Under the pieces are notes generated by a model. It saw only the letters and a program-made list of their open reading frames with translations, searched no databases and was not told the DNA's origin. This document shows, one piece after another, positions 1-8,188 of a stretch of DNA of 34,806 nucleotides (positions are counted from its first letter, which is position 1; each line of letters begins with the position of its first letter). The DNA comes from Bacteroidetes bacterium UBA2364. GTDB lineage: Bacteria > Bacteroidota > Rhodothermia > Rhodothermales > UBA2364. The stretch spans positions 1 to 34,806 of the forward strand of contig DDTM01000097.1 in NCBI GenBank assembly GCA_002344075.1, written 5' to 3'. The translations under genes were made by a program, and so were the position numbers.

Positions 1-711
1 CTGGGCTTCCACTTTCGCGCCGTCGCTCTCGCGGAGCGTGAGGCGGGTGCTGCCGAGGTGGTCTTTCAGGTAATAATACGCCGTGTAGCTGCTACCCGTC
101 TTTTCCACACGGCCAAACGCCGTGTTCCAATGCTTCAAGGTGCCACTGGACGTGAGGACAGCCACCATTTCACTGCCGTTCATCACGTAATGTTCCACTA
201 CCCCATTCACGTTCTTGTAAATCCGTTGCCCGGCGGCGTTGTAGCGGTACGTCGCCGTGCCGCCGTTGATGTGGCTTACTTGCGTCGGCAGGTTGCGCAC
301 GTCGTAAGTACTGGTGAACTGTGGTATATACTCTACTTCGTCCAGCACTTGGGTCAGGTTGCCATTGCCGTCATATTGCATCGAGACATAAGAGGCATTG
401 TACGACGGAATATTCGTGTAGCTATAATCAATCAAGGAAGTCAGGCGGTTGCCTTGGTAGAGATAAGTAAGGTTATCTTCGGTTCCACCATATTGGTTCC
501 GCCTGACCAGACTCGTGAGGTTGCCGTTCTTGTCGTAGGTCAGGCTTTTTAGGTCATAGCTATTGGTGACGTTATAGTTTGTATTACTCGTTCCTTGTGC
601 GTAATCTACATCTTTTAAACGGCTTAGGCCATCATAAATATAGGTATAGCGATATTGTGGGTAAACCCCCGATCCGTGTGTACTGCCCGCGTTGCGGAAG
701 GCGCGAAGATT
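1..711 (-). pseudogene. RHS/YD-repeat protein, 3' fragment without a start
   Basis: The minus strand is open from base 711 to the left edge (237 codons). It reads as tyrosine-aspartate (YD) repeat protein, with motifs such as YIYDGLSRL, YDKNGNLTSL, YDGNGNLTQV and YRYNAAGQRI. It ends with the RHS-core hallmark YYLKDHLGSTRLTL close to the window edge. RHS proteins are large secreted or surface shells that carry variable C-terminal toxins or adhesion domains. An in-frame TAA lies at 712-714, and no start codon follows it before the repeats are well under way. This piece therefore lacks its N-terminal part and signal peptide. The glycosyltransferase stop lies only 26 bases upstream. I read it as a remnant or displaced 3' cassette. 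It could still be expressed by fusion to something outside the window on the left. Family identity is sure; pseudogene status is inferred. Confidence 0.75.
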
Positions 712-737
712 TTATTCAGGTCCGTACCTTTGTTTGG

Positions 738-1868
738 TTATGGCGTTTCCAATAGTTCATCTATTGCCGAAAAGAGATGTTTCCAATCGTATTTGGCCTT
801 TTCACGTTTAACGCCTGCTGTCAGGATTGGGGAGAGATTTTCGTGGAAGAACCGAATGATGGCTTGGGCGAGTGCTTGCGGGTTTTCGGGCGGAACCACC
901 AAGCCCGCTACCCCATCCGGAACCACTTCGACAAGACCACCTACATCGGTTAGAATAGTAGGCTTATCGAATTGAAACGCAATTTGCGCCACGCCGGATT
1001 GGGTGGCCGTAATGTAGGGCTGTACCACCACATCTGCCGCCGAGAAATAAACCGGAACACGATCGTTGGGGATATACTCGTTGTGGAGTTCTACGACGTT
1101 CCCAATGTTTGAGGCTTCTATTTGTGTTCGATAAGGAGCCTCGTCTTCATAAAACTCGCCCGCCACCAGCAGCTTCACATCGGGCAAGGCGTTTTGCACC
1201 AAAGGCATGGCCTCTAACAAAACATGCAAACCCTTATATCGCCGAATAAACCCAAAGAAAAGTAAAACGGGCGTTTTTTCATTCAAATTAAGCTTTTTTC
1301 GGGCAGCCTCTAGTGGAATCGAATCTCCAAAAAGGTTATAAATCGGATGTGTCACCAAGCGCACAGGCCTGTTGACCCCCAACTTTTCCACATCTTTTTG
1401 TACCGATGCCGACATTACCACCAAGCCTTTACAGGCACGCAACAACCAACGCGAAAGGCTCCAATCTCCCCATCTTTTTTCGTGTGGGATGGCGTTGTCC
1501 ACAATAACAATCGCGGGGATATGACGTTTGCGCAAGTGCCGTATTACGGTTCCGAAAGCGGGCGCAAAAAAGGGCATCCAATACTTCAGAAGCACCAAGT
1601 CGGGGTTTTCGCGGGCAATAAACTGGGCAGTTTTCCACCACGAGACCGGATTTAAGGTGTCCAAGAGGCGGGTAATCCGAAGATCTGTCGGCGGTGGAGC
1701 GGTTTCCAGTTGCGTTTTTCCAGGAAAAAGTACTTCCGGATACTGCCTCGTAAAAGTGACCAATTGCACTTCATCTCCCCGATTGATTAGGCCGCGTGCC
1801 AATGTTTCCACAAAATGGGTAATCCCTCCACGGTATGGATACGCGGTGCTCAAAAGCAGCACTTTCAT
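738..1868 (-). CDS. GT4-family glycosyltransferase
   Basis: About 376 residues, a normal length for a GT-B fold glycosyltransferase of family 4. The N-terminus MKVLLLSTAYPYRGGITHF is the first Rossmann half with the glycine loop that faces the acceptor. The second half has LLFFGFIRRYKGLHVLLEA and the nucleotide-sugar segment around TATQSGVAQIAF, followed by PTILTDVGGLVEVV. The usual E-x7-E pair is degenerate, with Gln in place of the second Glu, as in several bacterial GT4 subgroups. I chose the ATG at 1868 over one seven codons upstream because AGAGGA lies four bases before it; the longer start would put its N-terminus inside a terminator hairpin. It probably adds a sugar to a cell-surface glycan or lipid; donor and acceptor cannot be read. 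It is last in the minus-strand gene run and is separated from the esterase gene by the hairpin at 1878-1914. Confidence 0.85.
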   Translation of the reverse strand: MKVLLLSTAYPYRGGITHFVETLARGLINRGDEVQLVTFTRQYPEVLFPGKTQLETAPPPTDLRITRLLDTLNPVSWWKTAQFIARENPDLVLLKYWMPFFAPAFGTVIRHLRKRHIPAIVIVDNAIPHEKRWGDWSLSRWLLRACKGLVVMSASVQKDVEKLGVNRPVRLVTHPIYNLFGDSIPLEAARKKLNLNEKTPVLLFFGFIRRYKGLHVLLEAMPLVQNALPDVKLLVAGEFYEDEAPYRTQIEASNIGNVVELHNEYIPNDRVPVYFSAADVVVQPYITATQSGVAQIAFQFDKPTILTDVGGLVEVVPDGVAGLVVPPENPQALAQAIIRFFHENLSPILTAGVKREKAKYDWKHLFSAIDELLETP

Positions 1869-1877
1869 GATTCCTCT

Positions 1878-1914
1878 AAAAAAGTACATCCGGTCACAAA
1901 TAGCAACCGGATGT
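1878..1914 (-). terminator. Rho-independent terminator or attenuator between esterase and GT4 genes
   Basis: Plus-strand bases 1886-1894 (ACATCCGGT) and 1906-1914 (ACCGGATGT) form a perfect 9-bp stem with an 11-base loop. Read on the minus strand, a run of six T follows (bases 1883 to 1878). It lies just after the esterase stop and ends about ten bases before the glycosyltransferase start. The downstream gene must depend on read-through or on a promoter inside this short gap. Confidence 0.8.
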
Positions 1915-1935
1915 AAGTCATTATTTGTTAAATAC

Positions 1936-3141
1936 TTATTTATTCAGGTTTTGTTCAGCGATCCAACCTTTAGAGGCAAAAAATGCCTGAATAAAACAAC
2001 CGCCATGATCTTCACCCGGTGCTGGATCGGTCAACGTGACGGTTGCCCCATTGGCTTTCAACTTGTTATACGCGAGCTGGCTATTAGACGGTGGTACATC
2101 TTGGTCTCCGGAGCAATGATAAAAATGGATTGGCGCTTTGGGTTTCCAATCGTAGCGCTCGTTTTCCTTTAATGCTTTGCGCAAACCATTGTTTGGGTTG
2201 CTCTTAAAGTCGTTTAGAAATTCGGTCTTCAAGATATGTAACGGAACATCGGGCAAAGATTGGTTGATTTCGCCTCCGAAATATTTCCGATTATACAAAG
2301 GGCGAAGCGTGGTATTATAAGGGGTCTTAAGATAATCCGAATCATTTGGACCAAACTTATAAATATCATTGTATGCCAACAAGAGATAAGGCAAATAAAA
2401 TGGATTGGGGTGTGGTTTTTCGGCCAGAATCATGTCTGCCATCGCTCCAGCAAGGCTATAAGGGCCAGCCATCGGCGCAGAAGCTGAGACCGAAAACTCG
2501 CTACTATATTCGTCGTCCAAACCCCGATGGAGCGCCAAAGCAGAGTATCCGCCTTGCGAGTAACCCGTGATAAAAACTTTCCTATTCCACTTAAAACCCT
2601 TCTCGGAAGCCAATTTACGGGCAGCACGCATCAGATCCACGGAGACCGTAACGGTTGTTCCGGCATGAACATAGGGATGGAGGGCTTGTGGGTTATCTCC
2701 AAAACCCAAATGATCGGGGACTACCACGATATAGCCGGAAGTGGCATACATCGAGGTTAAAATCGGGTAAAATGATGAGCGTGTAGGGGCTTGATCATCG
2801 TGGGTGATGGTTCCGTTAAATTCCACCAGCATCGGGTAATTCTTCAAGGAGCCTGTATTGGTGGGGAACTGTACCAAGCCGGAAGCGATGGTAGCTTTCC
2901 CATCTGCATCCACCGTATTATATACAATTTTGTAGGTATCTACACCAAACGTACCCAGTTGGATAGGTAGTTGCTCGTTGTAAGTATTGGTCAGATCATC
3001 TTTGGTTTTACTCCAAACGAGCGATGAAGAAACGATACTTCCACGCCCAGATTCATCTGCCGGGCTTAAAAGATCACACCCAGCTTGATACAGCAGGAAT
3101 ACAGCCAGTATTCCACGTAATAAAAGGGAAATACGCAACAT
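1936..3141 (-). CDS. Secreted alpha/beta-hydrolase (lipase/esterase-like lipoprotein)
   Basis: About 401 residues from the ATG at 3141; a longer start at 3186 would add 15 residues in front of the hydrophobic signal, so I prefer the shorter one. The signal ends in LLYQAGC, a lipobox-like site with Cys22 as the probable lipidated residue. The mature protein has an alpha/beta-hydrolase fold. The nucleophile elbow is GYSQGG (Ser195), and the acid is probably the Asp in CSGDQDVPPSN. The histidine is in GEDHGGCF, next to a cysteine that may form a disulfide. PDHLGFGDN ahead of the elbow resembles secretory lipases and Bacteroidota peptidase-like hydrolases. It likely cleaves esters in the periplasm or at the outer membrane; the substrate is unknown. 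It lies 107 bases downstream of priA and is followed by a hairpin terminator. Confidence 0.8.
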   Translation of the reverse strand: MLRISLLLRGILAVFLLYQAGCDLLSPADESGRGSIVSSSLVWSKTKDDLTNTYNEQLPIQLGTFGVDTYKIVYNTVDADGKATIASGLVQFPTNTGSLKNYPMLVEFNGTITHDDQAPTRSSFYPILTSMYATSGYIVVVPDHLGFGDNPQALHPYVHAGTTVTVSVDLMRAARKLASEKGFKWNRKVFITGYSQGGYSALALHRGLDDEYSSEFSVSASAPMAGPYSLAGAMADMILAEKPHPNPFYLPYLLLAYNDIYKFGPNDSDYLKTPYNTTLRPLYNRKYFGGEINQSLPDVPLHILKTEFLNDFKSNPNNGLRKALKENERYDWKPKAPIHFYHCSGDQDVPPSNSQLAYNKLKANGATVTLTDPAPGEDHGGCFIQAFFASKGWIAEQNLNK

Positions 3142-3248
3142 ATTGATAGATTGGATTGAGGTAATAGAGCGAAAATGAGAACGCAATATACAAATAATAC
3201 TACCTTAGCACACCATATTTATGGATAGGACAAAGAAGTGGGCACGCC

Positions 3249-5747
3249 TCACAACAGCCCAACAGGATCCACATCTATGGTCACACGGTACTTTTCTAGG
3301 GGATTGCCATACCGAATCTGGGTTTCCCTAAGGATCTGCTGCAAGATGGTTACAGGGATACGCTTAGAGACCTTGAGCAAGGTATGAAACCGAAAAATGC
3401 GTTTTATTTTGGGAATCATAGATGGGACTGGCCCATTCACTTCAAACCGTTTTCCGGAAAGTGTTTTTTGGGTTATGATCTCACGGAGGACAGAGGTCCA
3501 TTCTTCTGCGAGTTTTTGGGTACGTTCCTCGTTAGGCCCACCAAATTCCACCGCCACCAACCTTCCGTAAGGCGGATAATGCAGGCTACTTCGGGCGGGT
3601 AATTCGGAAGCAATAAAGTTATGGAAGTCGTGACGCTCGGCATAAAATATGGCCGGATGTCGTGGATTTCGGGTTTGGAAGATCACCTCCCCCCGCAGAT
3701 CGCCTCGTCCGGCACGTCCGGCCACCTGTGCCAGCAACTGAAAGGTTTGTTCTGCAGCCCGAAAATCCGGAAACAACAGGCCAGTATCGGCATTCACCAC
3801 CCCAACGAGTGTTACACGGGAGAAGTCTAATCCTTTCGCTACCATTTGAGTACCCAGTAAAATATCAGCCTCTCCACGACCAAATACCGAGAGCAGTTTT
3901 TCGTGGGCTTCTTTTCGGCCCGTTGTATCCTGATCCATACGCAGAATACGGGCTTCAGGAAACAAGGTATGTAGTTCTTCCTCCACCCTTTGCGTTCCCA
4001 CGCCCACCTCTTTCACCAATCGGGAGTGGCACTTCGGGCATTGATGGGGAATGGCTTCGTGGTGTCCGCAATAATGGCACCGAAGTTGGCGGTCGTTTTT
4101 ATGTAATGTTAGGGTTACAGCACAAGACGGGCAATAGGCCGTCCAGTCGCACGTTGTACACGACAAAACAGGGGCATATCCACGACGGTTTTGGAGCAAA
4201 ATGACCTGTTCTCCTTTCGAGAGTCGTTGTTGAATGGCGGATTTCAGCGGAAGAGAGATGGATCCTGAAAGGCTCTTTTTTTTCTGCTCAAGGGTTAGGT
4301 CTATCGTTTCTATTTCTGGAAGCGGCGCAGCAGCGTGTCCGGCTACTGGAACACGTACAGGCATGGAGAGCAATGTATATTTGCCTTGCTCGGCATTAAC
4401 ATGGCTTTCTATGGAAGGCGTTGCCGAACCCAGCACTACCGTTGCTTGCTCCAAGAAAGCACGATACACCGCAACGTCACGTGCATGATATCGGGGTGCA
4501 GGCTCAGACTGTTTGTAACTGGATTCGTGCTCCTCGTCCACGACGATCAATCCAATATTACGAAGAGGAGCAAATACGGCCGAACGCGCCCCGATTACGA
4601 CATCATAACGCCCTTCGCGCAACAAACGCCATGCATCATAACGTTCTCCATCACTCATGCGCGAGTGCAAAACCGCAACGCGGTCGCCAAAATGTTCCCG
4701 AAAGCGCCGGACCATTTGTGGGGTAAGGGCAATTTCGGGAACCAATACCATGCCCGTCTGCTGGCGTGCGAGTACTTTTTTAAGCGCCGCAATATATACC
4801 TCAGTTTTTCCGGAACCTGTAACACCATGCAAGAGAAATGAACTAAATATTTTCTTTTCTATGGTTTCTTCTAAGGCATCGAGCGCCAAGCGCTGTGCCG
4901 GATGCAAGGCATAAACGGGTGACTGGATAAATCCATTGTCTGGTTCGTCGCCATAAGGCGTCCGGATAACCTCCTTCTCTACTACCTCCAATAGTCCGGC
5001 TTCTATCAACGATTTTGCCGTACTCCCCCCCACATTCGCCTCCGCGAGCAATATTTTCTGGGCAGGTTCAGGACGACATGCCCGCACCCATTCATCTAAG
5101 ACCAAGAGCAATTGCCGCTGTTTCACCCCTTTCACTACTTGCAGAACTTGGGATAAATTGGCTTGCGTGCCCAAGGTAAACCGCAAATGTTTTTCGGTTT
5201 TTATACGGACTTTGGCCGCCTCCAAAACCAGTTCAGCGATTAGAATTCCGCGTTGCTCCATTTTCTGCACCAGCGATGCACGTACTTCCGACCCCAAAAC
5301 ACGCGATAATTCCTGTATGGATTGGCCGGGCCGGGCTTTCAATTCCACAAAAACAGCTTGCTCTACCGCTGAATCTCCCGGTTCACTGCCTGCCCGTACA
5401 TAATACTTGCGTTGACTCACCCGCCCGATGCCATTGGGCAATGCTGCCCGGAGTGCTTCCCCCCAGCCACATACATAATAATCGGCTACCCATTTGGTTA
5501 ATTCGAGCATAGAGGTATCGCAGACTGGTACCTCGTCTAAGACCTGAAGAATAAATCGAAGTTTGTCCGGATTAAAGGTAGGCACCCATTTTACAGGGCC
5601 TTCTGTAACCACCCCCGTGACTTGCCGAGTTCCCAATGGGACCACCACAGCCAATCCCGGTACTATGGAACGTCCATCATCCGGAACAGCATAGGTAAAT
5701 GGCTCCAAAAAAGGAAGGCCGAGTAAGGCAACTTGAACCGTTATCAA
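3249..5747 (-). CDS. priA: Primosomal protein N' (PriA, replication restart helicase)
   Basis: 832 residues, a little longer than the E. coli protein. An N-terminal DNA-fork-binding domain (about 1-270) precedes a superfamily 2 helicase core. Walker A is GVTGSGKT (about 308-315), the DEAH-type box is DEEH (404-407), and motif III is VLGSATPS. Eight zinc-binding cysteines lie at about 530, 533, 539, 542, 557, 560, 570 and 573, in CTTCDWTAYCPSC and CHYCGHHEAIPHQCPKC. They form the two zinc sites that PriA inserts into its helicase core. The motif GTQMVAKGLDF and a C-terminal domain complete the family plan. PriA binds stalled forks and D-loops and loads the replisome away from oriC. It sits 35 bases after the small lipoprotein gene, in the same orientation. 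Confidence 0.97.
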   Translation of the reverse strand: MITVQVALLGLPFLEPFTYAVPDDGRSIVPGLAVVVPLGTRQVTGVVTEGPVKWVPTFNPDKLRFILQVLDEVPVCDTSMLELTKWVADYYVCGWGEALRAALPNGIGRVSQRKYYVRAGSEPGDSAVEQAVFVELKARPGQSIQELSRVLGSEVRASLVQKMEQRGILIAELVLEAAKVRIKTEKHLRFTLGTQANLSQVLQVVKGVKQRQLLLVLDEWVRACRPEPAQKILLAEANVGGSTAKSLIEAGLLEVVEKEVIRTPYGDEPDNGFIQSPVYALHPAQRLALDALEETIEKKIFSSFLLHGVTGSGKTEVYIAALKKVLARQQTGMVLVPEIALTPQMVRRFREHFGDRVAVLHSRMSDGERYDAWRLLREGRYDVVIGARSAVFAPLRNIGLIVVDEEHESSYKQSEPAPRYHARDVAVYRAFLEQATVVLGSATPSIESHVNAEQGKYTLLSMPVRVPVAGHAAAPLPEIETIDLTLEQKKKSLSGSISLPLKSAIQQRLSKGEQVILLQNRRGYAPVLSCTTCDWTAYCPSCAVTLTLHKNDRQLRCHYCGHHEAIPHQCPKCHSRLVKEVGVGTQRVEEELHTLFPEARILRMDQDTTGRKEAHEKLLSVFGRGEADILLGTQMVAKGLDFSRVTLVGVVNADTGLLFPDFRAAEQTFQLLAQVAGRAGRGDLRGEVIFQTRNPRHPAIFYAERHDFHNFIASELPARSSLHYPPYGRLVAVEFGGPNEERTQKLAEEWTSVLREIITQKTLSGKRFEVNGPVPSMIPKIKRIFRFHTLLKVSKRIPVTILQQILRETQIRYGNPLEKYRVTIDVDPVGLL

Positions 5748-5782
5748 GAAAAGTGAAGGGTTAAATGGGCCGCATATAACCC

Positions 5783-6499
5783 CTAAAGGCGTGCAACGCG
5801 GATATAGTCAACTTCGATTTCCATCGGTGAATTCAGGCCAAAACCAATCCCATTACCAAACAACGGATATACCGGCAGGCTATCCACTTGTTTGCCATTA
5901 ATCAGAAAATAGAGTTTAAACCCTTTCTTCTGTACGGTTAAGACATTTTCTTGCTTGTCTTTTTTGCGAATGGCTTTTGCATCCTTAAGCGCAATCAGGT
6001 CTGTCCACGTCCGGTTTTCAAACCGCGAAACGCGGTATTGGCCGTCTCCGGTAATACCAAAAGCATAAAAGCGGCTCGCGGTGTTGTCTAAGCCCCAGAT
6101 AACCGCATAACTATTGTTATTGATGCCGGATAATTTGACTAATTTCGTTTCCACAACATAGTCCAAACTATCGGATAGGCCAGGGGCCGAAACATTTGAC
6201 CAATAAAATGTTTTTTCTGCACGGTTGTTCATCCGATATCGTCCATCAACAATGGCATACGAGCGTCCTGCTTCCTCGCGAATGCTCCATTTATTGTGAT
6301 TGTCTTCAAACTCCTCACGAAAAACCGAAAAATGCGCCACTGGTGCTCGTGGAGGCGCAACTTTTGCACGCACCGAGTCGGGATTTCGTTTGGGTGGATT
6401 ATCTTTTAAAAAATCCGGTTTTTCGCAGGAGGAGGCACCTCGAAATAAGACGATAGCCGCCACCAAAGCCAAGGCAAGATACCCAAAAATTTTCTGCAT
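5783..6499 (-). CDS. Putative lipoprotein with a lectin/LamG-like beta-sandwich
   Basis: About 238 residues from the ATG at 6499, which lies 23 bases after the HIT gene stop. Longer in-frame starts would run into the HIT gene and place the signal internally. The N-terminus MQKIFGYLALALVAAIVLF is a signal sequence ending near GASSC, so Cys25 may be lipidated. The rest is rich in beta-strand patterns and aromatics (FEDNHNKWSI, YAIVDGRYRM, SYAVIWGLDN). It ends in IGFGLNSPMEIEVDYIRV, a layout seen in concanavalin/LamG-like and DUF1080-like domains that bind glycans or cap enzymes. I see no catalytic motif. The product probably faces the periplasm or outer membrane. The name is deliberately generic; the fold is an inference from the sequence pattern. 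Confidence 0.6.
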   Translation of the reverse strand: MQKIFGYLALALVAAIVLFRGASSCEKPDFLKDNPPKRNPDSVRAKVAPPRAPVAHFSVFREEFEDNHNKWSIREEAGRSYAIVDGRYRMNNRAEKTFYWSNVSAPGLSDSLDYVVETKLVKLSGINNNSYAVIWGLDNTASRFYAFGITGDGQYRVSRFENRTWTDLIALKDAKAIRKKDKQENVLTVQKKGFKLYFLINGKQVDSLPVYPLFGNGIGFGLNSPMEIEVDYIRVARL

Positions 6500-6522
6500 A
6501 GGGTTTATGATTAAAGAGCGAT

Positions 6523-6867
6523 TTATCCGGGGGGCCATGCAAAGGAGCGCCCACCCATTAGATGTAAATGCAAGTGAAATACCGTTTGTCCGGCATCTTG
6601 GCCACAATTAAACACCGTTCGGTAACCATTGGTTAAGCCTTCGGCAGCGGCCAATTGTTTGGCAACCACAAATAAGTGTCCAACGACGGAGGCATCTTCC
6701 GGCATTAAAGCATCAAGGCTTGGAATGGGTTTCCGTGGAACAATCAGCAGGTGCGTTGGTGCTTTGGGGGCAATATCGCGAAAGGCAATACACCACTCGT
6801 CTTCGTGTACTATCTGCGCAGGAATCTCGCGTTCCATAATGCGCTGAAATAAAGTTTTTTTTTCCAT
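6523..6867 (-). CDS. HIT-family nucleotide-binding hydrolase (HinT-like)
   Basis: About 114 residues starting at MEKKTLFQRIMEREIPA, the usual HinT beginning; another ATG at 6885 would add six residues. The histidine-triad motif is HLHLHLMGG near the C-terminus, with the nucleophilic histidine in the middle. FNCGQDAGQTVFHLH is the classic HinT stretch. Family members hydrolyse purine nucleoside phosphoramidates such as AMP-lysine, in the cytoplasm. It is the first gene of the minus-strand run that includes the small lipoprotein and priA. It is divergent from the pterin synthase gene, with about 125-145 bases between the starts, so both promoters lie there. Confidence 0.93.
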   Translation of the reverse strand: MEKKTLFQRIMEREIPAQIVHEDEWCIAFRDIAPKAPTHLLIVPRKPIPSLDALMPEDASVVGHLFVVAKQLAAAEGLTNGYRTVFNCGQDAGQTVFHLHLHLMGGRSFAWPPG

Positions 6868-7011
6868 ATTGTTTATTGTTGCCATGCCATTGAGCGATCA
6901 CAAAAGACCCTTGATCGTTTGATGGAATATACAGCCTTTCCAGCAAGGGTATCACCAGAAACTTATCCCCAACATGCAGGTTGAAGGCGTCATTTACAGA
7001 ACAAGGCCCAT

Positions 7012-7500
7012 ATGCTGTGGTTCCTTGTCCCTTTTGAACTTTTTTCAAACAACCAATTGCCACCTTCAGCAAAGCCAAGTACACCCCGTGTTTATGTAAC
7101 GCGACAAGTACATTTTAATGCGGCTCACCGCCTCCACAACGCGGCCTTTGATGATGCTTGGAATCAAAAGACCTATGGTCACTGTAACCACCCCAACTGG
7201 CACGGGCACAACTACGTTTTGGAAGTTACCCTTGCCGGACCTCCAGATCCAAACACGGGGTACCTTATGGACCTCGGCGAGCTTAACCGGATGCTTCAGG
7301 AGCAAATTGTAGCAAAATGTGATCACCGCAACCTAAATATGGACGTGGACTTTTTACAAGGCATCATCCCATCGTCCGAAAATCTGGTAATCGCTTTTTG
7401 GAATGAGTTGGCCCGCGTGCTACCTCCTCACCTTCTGCACCGTGTCCGCCTTTGGGAGACCCCCCGCAATATGGCCGAATATTTGGGGGAAACGGCCTGA
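7012..7500 (+). CDS. 6-pyruvoyl-tetrahydropterin synthase family protein (PTPS type)
   Basis: 162 residues. Zinc ligands are the His in FNAAHR and the pair in WHGHNY. The catalytic Cys lies in GHCNHPNWHGHNY, and the Asp-His pair in KCDHRNL. The C-terminal substrate-binding Glu is in WETPRN. The catalytic Cys stands five residues before HGH, as in animal-type PTPS; E. coli QueD has three. The enzyme acts on 7,8-dihydroneopterin triphosphate, giving 6-pyruvoyl-tetrahydropterin (biopterin route) or 6-carboxy-tetrahydropterin (queuosine route). The next gene, folE, makes that substrate, so the pair form a short pterin operon 31 bases apart. The first 26 residues before PRVYVTRQVHF are not typical. 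A TTG at 7057 is an alternative start, so the exact N-terminus is uncertain. Confidence 0.9.
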   Translation: MLWFLVPFELFSNNQLPPSAKPSTPRVYVTRQVHFNAAHRLHNAAFDDAWNQKTYGHCNHPNWHGHNYVLEVTLAGPPDPNTGYLMDLGELNRMLQEQIVAKCDHRNLNMDVDFLQGIIPSSENLVIAFWNELARVLPPHLLHRVRLWETPRNMAEYLGETA

Positions 7501-7531
7501 TTTTCATTCACCGAGACAACTTTTTATACAT

Positions 7532-8185
7532 ATGTGTGATTTCCGTCCAGAACCCGATGAATTTCGGATCTCCCCATTGCCCAATGGCTACGAGAGAAGC
7601 GACACCTATAACGCCGAAACAACCGATCGGATTGCTCAGAATATCCGGCAAAATCTACATCTCTTGGGCGAGGATGCAACACGCGAGGGGTTACAAAAAA
7701 CGCCGGAGCGGGTGGCCAAGGCCATGCAATTTATGACACAAGGCTACCACCAAGACCCCAAAAAAATCCTTACCTCGGCGCTATTCGAGGAAGACTATAG
7801 CGAAATGATTTTGGTCAAGAATATCGAATTTTATTCGATGTGCGAACACCATATGCTCCCTTTTTTTGGCAAAGCACACGTGGCCTATATCCCGAATGGC
7901 CGCATTGTGGGCCTGAGCAAAATCCCACGAGTCGTGAATATTTTCGCACGGCGGCTACAAGTACAAGAACGGATGACGCTTCAAATCCGCGATGCCATTC
8001 ACGAGGTACTTCAACCTTTGGGCGTGGCCGTGGTCTTAGAAGCCCGACATATGTGTATGATGGTTCGGGGCGTGGAAAAACAAGATTCCTCTACCATTAC
8101 CAGTGCCGTGAGTGGTGAATTTATGAAAGAAGCCACCCGTGCCGAATTTATGAAGCTCATTCGTTCTCATGCAGGGGGCTTATAA
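7532..8185 (+). CDS. folE: GTP cyclohydrolase I
   Basis: 217 residues from the ATG at 7532; a longer open frame upstream overlaps the PTPS gene and has no family similarity. The core follows GTPCH I closely: DATREGLQKTPERVAKAM, the zinc and active-site stretch YSMCEHHMLPFFGKAHVAYIP, GLSKIPRVVNIFARRLQVQE, and ARHMCMMVRGV with the second zinc cysteine. It converts GTP to 7,8-dihydroneopterin triphosphate, the first step of folate, biopterin and queuosine synthesis, in the cytoplasm. It follows the PTPS gene by 31 bases and probably shares its transcript. Its stop is three bases from that of the convergent aminotransferase. The N-terminal ~30 residues are variable, as usual. Confidence 0.97.
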   Translation: MCDFRPEPDEFRISPLPNGYERSDTYNAETTDRIAQNIRQNLHLLGEDATREGLQKTPERVAKAMQFMTQGYHQDPKKILTSALFEEDYSEMILVKNIEFYSMCEHHMLPFFGKAHVAYIPNGRIVGLSKIPRVVNIFARRLQVQERMTLQIRDAIHEVLQPLGVAVVLEARHMCMMVRGVEKQDSSTITSAVSGEFMKEATRAEFMKLIRSHAGGL

Positions 8186-8188
8186 GTT

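Noticed and set aside
58..552. Plus-strand frame of 164 codons in the RHS region
   Set aside because: The opposite strand reads clear YD repeats and the DHLGSTR motif; this frame has no recognisable content.
1528..2172. Plus-strand frame of 214 codons across the GT4/esterase junction
   Set aside because: It runs antisense through two well-supported genes and a terminator hairpin.
3662..4204. Plus-strand frame of 180 codons inside priA
   Set aside because: Antisense shadow of the zinc-binding part of priA, with a Pro/Arg-rich composition typical of such shadows.
6713..7084. Minus-strand frame of 123 codons over the HIT gene and the pterin synthase start
   Set aside because: It overlaps the HIT gene in another frame, shows no domain pattern, and would cover both divergent promoters.
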